From Streptomyces sp. ISL-87 (GTDB lineage: Bacteria; Actinomycetota; Actinomycetes; Streptomycetales; Streptomycetaceae), in contig NZ_JAGGOY010000070.1 of the NCBI RefSeq assembly GCF_018614095.1, positions 1 through 64,000 of the forward strand: a DNA stretch of 64,000 nucleotides, in the 5' to 3' direction. A model generated the notes under the pieces. The model was not told the origin of the DNA, ran no database searches, and worked only from the letters and a program-made list of their open reading frames with translations. Below are positions 8,949 to 16,052 of the stretch, in pieces (position 1 is the stretch's first letter; the number at the start of each line of letters is the position of its first letter). Position numbers and translations under genes: made by a program.

Positions 8949-10292
8949 ATGACTGAGCAGGGGGTCCGCTGGACGGCGGAACAAGTACTGGCTCTGGCTC
9001 CTGACGAAGCATCACGCAAGGCGGGGGTCAAGCTGGGTGGAGCGGGTCCGTGGTCGCAGACCGGAGATTCCGCTTCCGGTTCGGTGTGGGGGTTGTGCAA
9101 GGGCAGCGGCAGTACGCCGTACCGCACGGTCGTGGATCTCGCGGGCCCGGCGTACAAGTGCTCGTGTCCGAGCCGGAAGTTCCCGTGCAAGCACGCGCTG
9201 GGGCTGCTGCTGCTCTGGGCGGCGGAGGGGCTGGGCGAGCCGGGCGAGGCGCCGGACTGGGCCTCGCAATGGCTGACCGAGCGGGCGGAGAAGGCCGCGC
9301 GGCCGGCTGCCGGAAGCACCAAACCGGCGGACGAGGAAGCCGCCCGGCGCCGGGCCGAGCGGCGGGCGTCCCGCGTAGGCGCGGGCGTCACCGAGCTCGA
9401 GCAGCGGCTCGCCGATCTGCTGCGGGGCGGCCTGGCCGGCCAGGAGCAGACGGGATACGCGGCATGGGAGGAGACCGCCGCCCGGATGGTCGACGCCCAG
9501 GCGCCCGGACTGGCAGCGCGGGTCCGGGAGTTGGGGACGATACCCAGTTGCGGCCCCGGCTGGCCCGCCCGGATGCTGGAGGAGGCGGCGCTGCTGCACC
9601 TGCTGGACCGGGCCTGGCTGGGGGTGGCCGGGCTGCCGGAACCGTTGGCGGCGACGGTCCGGACACGCGTCGGGCTGGCGTCCTCGGCGGAGGGGGAGGC
9701 CGTACGGGACCGCTGGCTGGTCCTGGCTCAGTACGACTCGGTGTCTCCGGACGGCCGGCTCACCACCCGCCGGATATGGCTGCGCGGGCTGGGGAGCGGG
9801 CGCCCGGCGCTGGTGCTGGACTTCGGTCCGCCCGGGCGGCCGCCGGGGCTGGCACTGCCGGTGGGGCTGGTGCTGGAAGCGGAGGCTCGCTTCCGGCCCG
9901 GGTCGGCGGGGCTGCGGGCGGACCTCGGGGAGCGGTTCGCCCCGGCGGCGCCGTGCGCGCAGGCCCCGTCCGGGGTGAGTACGGGGGCGGCTCTGGAGGC
10001 ATACGGGGCGGCTCTGTGTGAGGACCCGTGGCTGGAGTCCTGGCCCGTGGTGCTAGGGCCGGTGATCCCGATACCGGGAGAGCTGGGCTGGCAGTTGGCA
10101 GACGCGGAGGGGACGTCCGCTCTGCCGGTGCCCCTGGCCGGGGCCGGGAAGGGGTTCCGGTCGGGCCTGTGGCAGCTCGCCGCGTTGTCGGGCGGGGGCC
10201 CGGTGACGGTGTTCGGCGAAGTCGGCCACCGCGGGTTCACGCCCCTGACGGCCTGGCAGCTCGATTCGGGCGAGCCGGTCGCCCTGGTCTGA
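8949..10292 (+). CDS. SWIM zinc-finger protein
   Basis: A 447-residue protein whose SWIM zinc motif is visible as CxCx6CxH, with C71, C73, C80 and H82 in YKCSCPSRKFPCKHALGLLL. SWIM domains bind DNA or proteins and occur in actinobacteria as stand-alone regulators. The start ATG at 8949 (MTEQGVRW) is preferred over the longer in-frame extension, which has unnatural composition and overlaps the divergent promoter region. The C-terminal two-thirds contain WxxLA-type repeats without a recognised fold. It is the first gene of the plus-strand arm of the MoxR-VWA module and is followed by the DUF5691 gene. Confidence 0.9.
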   Translation: MTEQGVRWTAEQVLALAPDEASRKAGVKLGGAGPWSQTGDSASGSVWGLCKGSGSTPYRTVVDLAGPAYKCSCPSRKFPCKHALGLLLLWAAEGLGEPGEAPDWASQWLTERAEKAARPAAGSTKPADEEAARRRAERRASRVGAGVTELEQRLADLLRGGLAGQEQTGYAAWEETAARMVDAQAPGLAARVRELGTIPSCGPGWPARMLEEAALLHLLDRAWLGVAGLPEPLAATVRTRVGLASSAEGEAVRDRWLVLAQYDSVSPDGRLTTRRIWLRGLGSGRPALVLDFGPPGRPPGLALPVGLVLEAEARFRPGSAGLRADLGERFAPAAPCAQAPSGVSTGAALEAYGAALCEDPWLESWPVVLGPVIPIPGELGWQLADAEGTSALPVPLAGAGKGFRSGLWQLAALSGGGPVTVFGEVGHRGFTPLTAWQLDSGEPVALV

Positions 10293-10483
10293 CGGGCCGG
10301 GGGGCCTGCGGACCGGCAGAGGAAACGAAAGGGGAACCGAAAGGGTCGACCGGCGCGATGGAGCGTCGGCGCCGGGGAGGGAACGGCGGCGCGGGGGCGC
10401 CGTCGTGCATGACCGAGAAAGCCGGGGGGCTTTGATGAACGACAACCACGCCAGCTAACGCACAGGGCAGACGGGGAATGGAC

Positions 10484-10518
10484 TGCTCCGGTCCCGCGGA
10501 GGGGGCGGGACCGGAGCA
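10484..10518 (+). other. hairpin between SWIM and DUF5691 genes
   Basis: A perfect 14-bp inverted repeat (10484-10497 and 10505-10518, 7-base loop) lies 32 bases before the DUF5691 start. It could partially terminate the SWIM transcript, or act in the leader of the DUF5691 gene and set the ratio between the two products. Confidence 0.6.
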
Positions 10519-10550
10519 CGGCACACCAAGTGGGAAGAGGGAGGGGTCCG

Positions 10551-12122
10551 ATGGCTGCCACGACTACAGACACGGGTTACGGGGACTGGGAGGACCTGGT
10601 CGGCGCCGCACTGCTGGGCACCGAGCGACGGCAGGGCAGTCCGGAGGCGCTGCTCGGCGCGGCGGCCGTGCAGACCGTACGGCGGCGGGCCGGACTCCGG
10701 CCGGCCGAGGCGGGTCCGAGGCCGGACCCCGCGCCCCGGGATCCACGCCCGGCACCACCGGCGGCGGCCCGGAGGCGGCTCGCCCAGCTGCTGGCGGGCC
10801 GCACGGCCGCCGGCAGCGGGGGCGGGCGGCGCGGGACCGCCCCGGATCTGACGGAGCTGCTGCCGCAGTGGCTGGCCGCCGCCGGGCGGCACGGCTACCG
10901 GGCACCGGCGGCGCTGGTACCCGCCCTGCTGGACGCGGCCCGGGCGCGTACGGACCTGCGGCCGCAGGCGCTGGCCCTGGCCGGGGTGCGGGGGCTGTGG
11001 CTGGCCCGGCTGAATCCGGACTGGCGGTTCGCACTGCGCGGCGGGGTGGGCGGCGCGGGGGAACTGCCGGACGTCACAGACGGGGCGGGAGTGGAACGGC
11101 TTTGGCAGGAAGGCCTGTTCGCGGAGCGGGTGGCACTGCTCGGCGCGGTACGCGCCCAGGACGCGGCGGCCGCGCCACGGCTGCTGGCGACCACCTGGGC
11201 CACGGAACGGGCCGAGGACCGGCTGATGTTCCTCGATTCGCTGAGGGTGGGGCTGTCGGAGGGGGACGAGCCGTTCCTGGAGGCGGCGTTGGGAGACCGG
11301 AGCCGCAATGTCCGGGCGACGGCCGCGGAACTGCTGTCCGCGCTGCCGGGTTCGGCGCTGGCGGGGCGGATGGCGGAGCGGGCACTGGCCTGCGTGGGCC
11401 CGGAGGGAGTGACGCCGCCCGCGGAGTGCGATGCGGGGATGCTGCGGGACGGGGTGGTCAAGCGCCCGCCGGCCGGCCGCGGGGAGCGGGCCTGGTGGCT
11501 GGGCCAGCTGGTGGAGGCGGCGCCGCTGTCCTGCTGGCGGGAGCGTTTCGGCGGGCTCGGCCCGGCGGAGATACTCGCGATACCGGTGGCGGAGGGCTGG
11601 GCGGAGGAGCTGCATGCGGCGTGGTGCCGGGCGGCCGTGCGCCAACGCGACCCGGAGTGGTCCAAGGCCCTGCTCGGCGCGCCTTCCGCGCCACCTGCGG
11701 CGGGCCCGGGCACGGCGTCGATAGCGGAGCGGGCGAAGCTGCTGTCGATCCTGCCGGACGGGGAACGGGCGGAGTGGGTCGCGGAGTTCATACGGTCCCA
11801 CGGCCTCTCGGAGGCGTTCCAGCTGCTCGGCGTGTGCGTGGTGCCGTGGGCGGGGGCGCTGGGCCGGGCGGTCGTGGACGCGCTGGACATGGCCCGGGAG
11901 GCGGGCAGCTACCCGTGGAGCTTCAGCGGGGTGATGGGCCTGGCGGAGCGCTGCCTGGACCCTGCGGAGGCCAACCGCCTGGAAGCCCTGACGGCAACCT
12001 CGGAGGACCCCCCGGACGCCTCCCCCGGCGCAGCGGCGTACTGGGCGGAAGCCTTCCAACGCCTGGTAGCCACCCTCCGCCTCCGCGCGACAATGCTCTC
12101 GGAACTAACCCCATCCCCCTGA
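10551..12122 (+). CDS. DUF5691 family protein of the MoxR-VWA module
   Basis: A 523-residue protein of the DUF5691 family, identified by its opening (DWEDLVGAALLGTERRQ) and its position behind a SWIM gene. It has repeating alpha-helical segments rich in Leu/Ala/Arg, such as NVRATAAELLSALPGSALAG near the middle, which look like HEAT-type repeats. A strong ribosome site (AGAGGGAGGGG) precedes the ATG at 10551, which decides that start over 10530. It has no signal peptide or membrane helix. In actinobacteria this family travels with SWIM, MoxR, DUF5682 and VWA genes. A helical-repeat scaffold that binds clients is a reasonable inference; activity is unknown. Confidence 0.86.
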   Translation: MAATTTDTGYGDWEDLVGAALLGTERRQGSPEALLGAAAVQTVRRRAGLRPAEAGPRPDPAPRDPRPAPPAAARRRLAQLLAGRTAAGSGGGRRGTAPDLTELLPQWLAAAGRHGYRAPAALVPALLDAARARTDLRPQALALAGVRGLWLARLNPDWRFALRGGVGGAGELPDVTDGAGVERLWQEGLFAERVALLGAVRAQDAAAAPRLLATTWATERAEDRLMFLDSLRVGLSEGDEPFLEAALGDRSRNVRATAAELLSALPGSALAGRMAERALACVGPEGVTPPAECDAGMLRDGVVKRPPAGRGERAWWLGQLVEAAPLSCWRERFGGLGPAEILAIPVAEGWAEELHAAWCRAAVRQRDPEWSKALLGAPSAPPAAGPGTASIAERAKLLSILPDGERAEWVAEFIRSHGLSEAFQLLGVCVVPWAGALGRAVVDALDMAREAGSYPWSFSGVMGLAERCLDPAEANRLEALTATSEDPPDASPGAAAYWAEAFQRLVATLRLRATMLSELTPSP

Positions 12123-12697
12123 CCTCGCGCGACGCGAGCCGGAGGCCGCCCCGGACGGGTCCGCGACGGCCCGGAGGTACGGCGGGGTGGCGGGTGTGCA
12201 GGCCGGGCCTGCGGAGACCGGCGGTCGGGCGGCGCGGCGGGGTGACGGGTCCGGCGGCCGGGGGCGTAGACCGGCAGTCAAGCGGCCGCGGCGGTCAGGC
12301 GGTGCGGCGGCCCGGCCGTCGCCCCCAGGCAGAACCCGGCAGATCGGAATGGCCGGGGATCGGGCCAGAGCCCGGCCCGCCTCGGGGTGCTCGGCGTAAA
12401 TAGCAGGCGCAGGCAGCAGACCGGAACGCGGCAGGCCGGAACGCGGGCTCAGGGCGGAGTTGCCCCAGGCCCGGCCCGGGGGCTCGAGCGAAGCGGGTCG
12501 TCCCCGCCCGGGGCCTCCGGCGAAACGGGTTGCCCGGGCCCTGCCGGGGCCTCCGGCGAAGCGGGTCGCCCCGCCCCGGCCGGGGCCTCCGGCGAAGCGG
12601 GTCGCCCCGCCCCGGCCGGAGTGTCGGGCGGAGCGGGTCGCCCCGCCCCGGCCGGAGTGTCGGGCGGAGCGGGTTGCCGCCTCCCGGCTGGCCGGGG
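12123..12697. other. 575-base gene-free stretch
   Basis: Between the DUF5691 stop and the icmB stop (convergent genes) no credible gene is seen. The right half is filled by a 36-bp tandem array that ends on the icmB stop codon. The left half is GC-rich and without clear structure. Confidence 0.6.
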
Positions 12698-12699
12698 CT
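12488..12699. repeat. 36-bp tandem repeat array at the 3' end of icmB
   Basis: Six units starting at 12488 (32 bp, shortened), 12520, 12556, 12592, 12628 and 12664. A typical unit begins GCGAAGCGGGTCGCCCCGCC and ends CCGGCCGGGGCCTCCG. Unit length is exactly 36, i.e. 12 codons, so all frames repeat. Units differ at several bases, with the two variants (GGGGCCTCCG and GGAGTGTCGG ends) in adjacent blocks. It directly abuts the icmB stop codon. Units are contiguous with no spacers, so this is not a CRISPR array. Confidence 0.88.
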
Positions 12700-13102
12700 A
12701 GGCCTGGCGGACGTGGGCGCGGACCCACTCCACGATCGCGGTGGTCGTGGCGCCCGGGGTGAAGATCTCGGCGACGCCCTTCGCCTTGAGGGGGGCGATG
12801 TCGTCCTCCGGGATGATGCCGCCGCCGAAGACCTGGATGTCCTCCGCGTCGCGCTCCTTGAGCAGTTCCAGCACCCGCACGAACAGGGTGTTGTGCGCGC
12901 CCGAGAGGATCGACAGGCCGATCGCGTCGGCGTCCTCCTGGATCGCGGTGTCCACGATCTGTTCCGGGGTCTGGTGGAGGCCGGTGTAAATGACCTCCAT
13001 GCCCGCGTCCCGCAGGGCGCGCGCGATCACCTTGGCACCGCGGTCGTGGCCGTCGAGACCCGGCTTGGCCACCACCACACGGATCGGACCGGTCACACCC
13101 AT
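12698..13102 (-). CDS. icmB: cobalamin-binding small subunit of isobutyryl-CoA mutase
   Basis: A 134-residue B12-binding domain. The DGHDRG sequence near the N-terminus is the DxHxxG motif whose His ligates cobalt, and GGGIIPEDD and FTPGATT are the remaining cobalamin-contact loops. It closely resembles IcmB, which pairs with the large IcmA subunit to interconvert isobutyryl-CoA and n-butyryl-CoA, feeding valine breakdown and polyketide precursors. IcmA is not in this window; in streptomycetes the two subunits are often encoded apart. The start at 13102 has GGGAGG eight bases upstream; the longer in-frame extension is not credible. The alternative is a B12 subunit of another acyl-CoA mutase. 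Confidence 0.9.
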   Translation of the reverse strand: MGVTGPIRVVVAKPGLDGHDRGAKVIARALRDAGMEVIYTGLHQTPEQIVDTAIQEDADAIGLSILSGAHNTLFVRVLELLKERDAEDIQVFGGGIIPEDDIAPLKAKGVAEIFTPGATTTAIVEWVRAHVRQA

Positions 13103-13354
13103 CGCACTGCCTCCCGAGTGAACGAACGTTAAGTACAGCATCGCGCACGCTGCCGTTTCGCGGTCCATCACGAGGGGGAAATCACACGTGGGACGCCATT
13201 GATTCACCGCGATTGAATGACAAGGGGAGCCGCACCGATGCGCCCCGCCACCGTGCCGACAGCCGCCCGGCACGGCGGCGGGGCCACATCGGGAGCGCGG
13301 CGGCAGCGGATTGATCGGCAGGCGCGTACCCAAGAGGCTCAGGGGAGGCCGTCG

Positions 13355-14194
13355 ATGGGGCTGTCGATCACGCCACTGCACGTTCCGTTTTCTGGTCCTT
13401 TATCCGTTTCGGCCGCCGGACCTCCGTCCGGGGCCGCGCTGCGGGCCGCCGTGCTGGAGGCGTTCGTCCTCGCCGGGCACCTGCTCCTCTACCCCACCGG
13501 AGTGCTCGACGAGCGGCCGCCTTCCGGGCCGGCCGGGCCCCGGCCGCCCGTCCTCCTCTTGCACGGGTTCACCGACAACCGCTCCATCTTCGTCCTGCTG
13601 CGCCGCGCGCTCGGCGCCGACGGCCGGCGCAGGGTGGAGACGTACAACTACTCGCCCTTCACCAGCGACCTGCGCGTCACCGCCCGCCATCTCGCCCGCC
13701 GCGTCGAGGAGCTGTGCGAGCGCACCGGGCAGGACCGGGTGGACCTGGTCGGACACAGCATGGGTGGACTGGTCGGCCGGTACTACGTCCAGCGGCTCGG
13801 CGGTGACGCCCGCGTCCGCACGCTGGTCACCCTCGGAACCCCGCATTCCGGCACCCGGGTCGCCCCGTTCATGGACGCACATCCGCTGATCCGCCAGATT
13901 CGGCCGGATTCAGCGGTGATGGCCGAACTTCGCGCGCCCGCGCCCGGCTGCCGGACCCGATTTGTGGCTTTCTGGAGCGAGTTCGACGCGCTGATGACGC
14001 CCGTCGGGACGGCCCGCATCGAGCACCCGGACCTGAACGCGCAGAACGTACAGGTCACCGGCATCGGACACCTTGCCCTCGCCGCCCACCCCACCGTGAT
14101 CGCCGCGGTCCGGCGCGCCCTCGACGGCCCGCCGAGCAAGGCGACGGAACGGAATCAACGGAATCAGCGGACTTGGACATCTGAGTCCGCATAA
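13355..14194 (+). CDS. alpha/beta-hydrolase lipase
   Basis: A 279-residue lipase-like hydrolase. The oxyanion-hole segment VLLLHGFTDN comes first, then the nucleophile elbow GHSMGG (Ser), an acidic residue near FWSEFDALMTP and a His in GIGHLALAAHP, giving a complete triad in the order expected for triacylglycerol lipase/esterase families (LipA/EstA type). The start at 13355 has AGGGGAGG seven bases upstream. The first ~45 residues carry a hydrophobic stretch (AAVLEAFVLAGHLLLY) that could be an uncleaved anchor or signal. It is divergent from icmB. The substrate cannot be told. Confidence 0.88.
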   Translation: MGLSITPLHVPFSGPLSVSAAGPPSGAALRAAVLEAFVLAGHLLLYPTGVLDERPPSGPAGPRPPVLLLHGFTDNRSIFVLLRRALGADGRRRVETYNYSPFTSDLRVTARHLARRVEELCERTGQDRVDLVGHSMGGLVGRYYVQRLGGDARVRTLVTLGTPHSGTRVAPFMDAHPLIRQIRPDSAVMAELRAPAPGCRTRFVAFWSEFDALMTPVGTARIEHPDLNAQNVQVTGIGHLALAAHPTVIAAVRRALDGPPSKATERNQRNQRTWTSESA

Positions 14195-14478
14195 GACTCC
14201 GCGTATGAGCTCCGCATAAGGGCCACCGAGGGCAGCGGTCCACGGCCGGGCGGCCCCCGAAAGCGGACGAGAGTCGAACAGATTTCGAACTCAAGGCCAA
14301 GGGTGGGTCTTTCGGCGACCGAAAGGCGGCCGAATGCCCGGTTCCCGCGAGGACGAAACCCGCCGAAGATTGTCGTTGGCTGTAACCGGCGGGTACAGTC
14401 ACGCCACTGCTCTCCTCCGTGGAACGTCACGTTCCCCGGCCACCCAGGCCCCCCACCGCCGAGGCGAAAGAGAAGTTG
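14195..14478 (+). promoter_or_regulatory. leader/promoter region of the M23 peptidase gene
   Basis: This 284-base stretch holds no gene. It begins with degenerate short duplications of the lipase stop region (CCGCATAAG occurs twice within 30 bases). The sequence TTGTCGTTGGCTGTAACCGGCGGGTACAGTC at about 14371-14401 could hold a promoter (TTGTCG, then TACAGT), with 18-20 base spacing. I looked for a cyclic-di-AMP (ydaO) riboswitch because cell-wall hydrolase genes often have one, and found no matching core. Confidence 0.35.
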
Positions 14479-15981
14479 GTGAACGACCGCCCATCGTCGG
14501 GCCAGTACCCCGATCTCGGGTACGACGGCCTTACCACCACCACTTTCGATGGTGACGCGGCCTACGTTTCCTACGAGACGCAGGGCCAGGGGTACAACTA
14601 CGCGTACAACTCCTATGAGACCGGCGCGTACGACACCACCGCGTGGGCCCAGCAGGACAGTTACCTGTCGACTATCCCCAGCCAGGGCGTCCCGCAGGAC
14701 ACCACCGGCCAGTGGGACGCGAGCGCCTGGACCACGCCGAGCACGCAGTACCAGCAGACCGGCTTCGGCTATGACACGTCCGGCGAGCAGACCGGGCACT
14801 GGGCGATGCCCGGCTACGGCACCACCGGCACCGAGACCGGGGCCTACGACGCCACCGCGTGGAACACCGTCGCGCCCGAGCAGCTCCCGCAGCAGCTCCA
14901 GCCCGAGACGGCGTACACGTACGAATACCAGCCCGAGCAGCAGCACCAGCACCAGCACCACCAGCAGCAGCCCGCGCAGCAGTACGCGTACGAGTACGAA
15001 TCCGCGGACACCGCCGGCTACACCTACGCGGCTCCCGCCGCCCAGGCCGAGCCCGAGCCCGAGGCCGAGCCCGAAGCCGCCGAGCCCGAGGACGAGTCGT
15101 ACAGCGACACCTCGGTCTTCGAAGCCGTGCCCGCGGCCGACGTGCACGATTTCCCCACCCAGGCCGTGCCGGTCACCCCGCACACCGCCCCCGTCCCCGA
15201 GCCGCGCGCCGCGCGCCGGGCCGGCGCCAAGGGGAACAGCCGTCGCCGGATCCCGGCGAAGCGTTCCGCCCTGCTGACCGTGGCAGTGCCCTCCGTCTGC
15301 GTGATGGGCGTCGCGGGTGTCGCCGCCGCTTCCGTGGGCGGGCTCGCCGACACCGGCCAGAAGCCCGGTGAGGACGTCACCACCCTGGCCGCGCCCGACC
15401 CGGCCTCGGTGAAGCCGGTCGCGGCGAACAGCAAGCTCGACACCCAGCTGGCCGCGCTCAGCGCCGACGCGGGGGACTTCGCGGACCGCGCGAGCCGCAC
15501 CCAGGAGCGCATCGACCTGCGCCAGCGTCAAGAGGACGACAAGAAGAAAAAAGCCGAGGAGGCTGCGGCCAAGGAGGCCGCCCGCCCCAAGTTCGCGATC
15601 CCCGTCGAGCAGCACGGCCTCAGCGCCAGCTTCGGGCAGGCCGGCGGCATGTGGATGTCCGTGCACACAGGCATCGACTTCCCGGTCTCCTACGGAACCC
15701 CGGTCATGGCCGCCACCGACGGCACCGTGCGCACCCAGTGGAACAGCGCCTACGGCAACATGGCCATAGTGACCTCGGCCGACGGCACCGAGACCTGGTA
15801 CTGCCACCTCAGCAGCACCAAGATCCGGTCCGGCAAGGTCAAGGCCGGCGACGTCATCGCGTACTCCGGCAACTCCGGCAACTCCACCGGACCGCACCTC
15901 CACTTCGAGGTACGGCCCAGCGGCGGATCCGCGATCGACCCCCTGCCCTGGCTCCGCAGCCACGGCCTGGACCCGCGCTAA
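14479..15981 (+). CDS. membrane-anchored M23 (LytM-type) peptidoglycan endopeptidase
   Basis: About 500 residues. The N-terminal 230 residues are a disordered Tyr/Gln/Thr/Glu-rich cytoplasmic tail, then a Lys/Arg cluster and one transmembrane helix (about 256-278, LLTVAVPSVCVMGVAGVAAA), a Lys/Glu-rich coiled coil, and a C-terminal M23 domain. Zinc ligands are in HTGIDFP (H396, D400) and HLHFE (H475, with H473 catalytic). It is expected to cleave peptide cross-links outside the membrane. GTG at 14479 is chosen after an AGAGAAG site; GTG at 14419 would add 20 residues. The long cytoplasmic tail before the membrane helix is unusual for a hydrolase and may be a regulatory contact. Confidence 0.9.
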   Translation: MNDRPSSGQYPDLGYDGLTTTTFDGDAAYVSYETQGQGYNYAYNSYETGAYDTTAWAQQDSYLSTIPSQGVPQDTTGQWDASAWTTPSTQYQQTGFGYDTSGEQTGHWAMPGYGTTGTETGAYDATAWNTVAPEQLPQQLQPETAYTYEYQPEQQHQHQHHQQQPAQQYAYEYESADTAGYTYAAPAAQAEPEPEAEPEAAEPEDESYSDTSVFEAVPAADVHDFPTQAVPVTPHTAPVPEPRAARRAGAKGNSRRRIPAKRSALLTVAVPSVCVMGVAGVAAASVGGLADTGQKPGEDVTTLAAPDPASVKPVAANSKLDTQLAALSADAGDFADRASRTQERIDLRQRQEDDKKKKAEEAAAKEAARPKFAIPVEQHGLSASFGQAGGMWMSVHTGIDFPVSYGTPVMAATDGTVRTQWNSAYGNMAIVTSADGTETWYCHLSSTKIRSGKVKAGDVIAYSGNSGNSTGPHLHFEVRPSGGSAIDPLPWLRSHGLDPR

Positions 15982-16020
15982 GGCAAGTAAGAGCGAGTTG
16001 GCCGCTAGTAAGAGCGATTA

Positions 16021-16052
16021 CAGCTGAGAGCGGCTGCAGCTGAGAGCGGCTA
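16021..16052. repeat. 16-bp direct duplication covering the pcrA stop
   Basis: CAGCTGAGAGCGGCT plus G or A is present twice in tandem (16021-16036 and 16037-16052). The second copy holds the stop codon of pcrA (TAG on the minus strand). A shorter repeat, AGTAAGAGCGA, occurs twice just upstream (about 15985 and 16008). Confidence 0.8.

Noticed and set aside
5414..9391. A single 1325-codon open frame running from the DUF5682 gene through the MoxR gene region.
   Set aside because: The frame is open only because of GC-rich codon structure. The MoxR protein is encoded in another frame there, and the ATGA coupling at 7708-7711 with family homology gives the true DUF5682 start.
12488..12699. Tandem units suspected as a CRISPR array.
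   Set aside because: Units are contiguous without unique spacers, and no cas genes are present.
14195..14478. A cyclic-di-AMP (ydaO) riboswitch was considered before the M23 gene, and also before the NlpC/P60 gene (20525-20673).
   Set aside because: The conserved core elements were not found at either site; only ordinary GC hairpins are seen.
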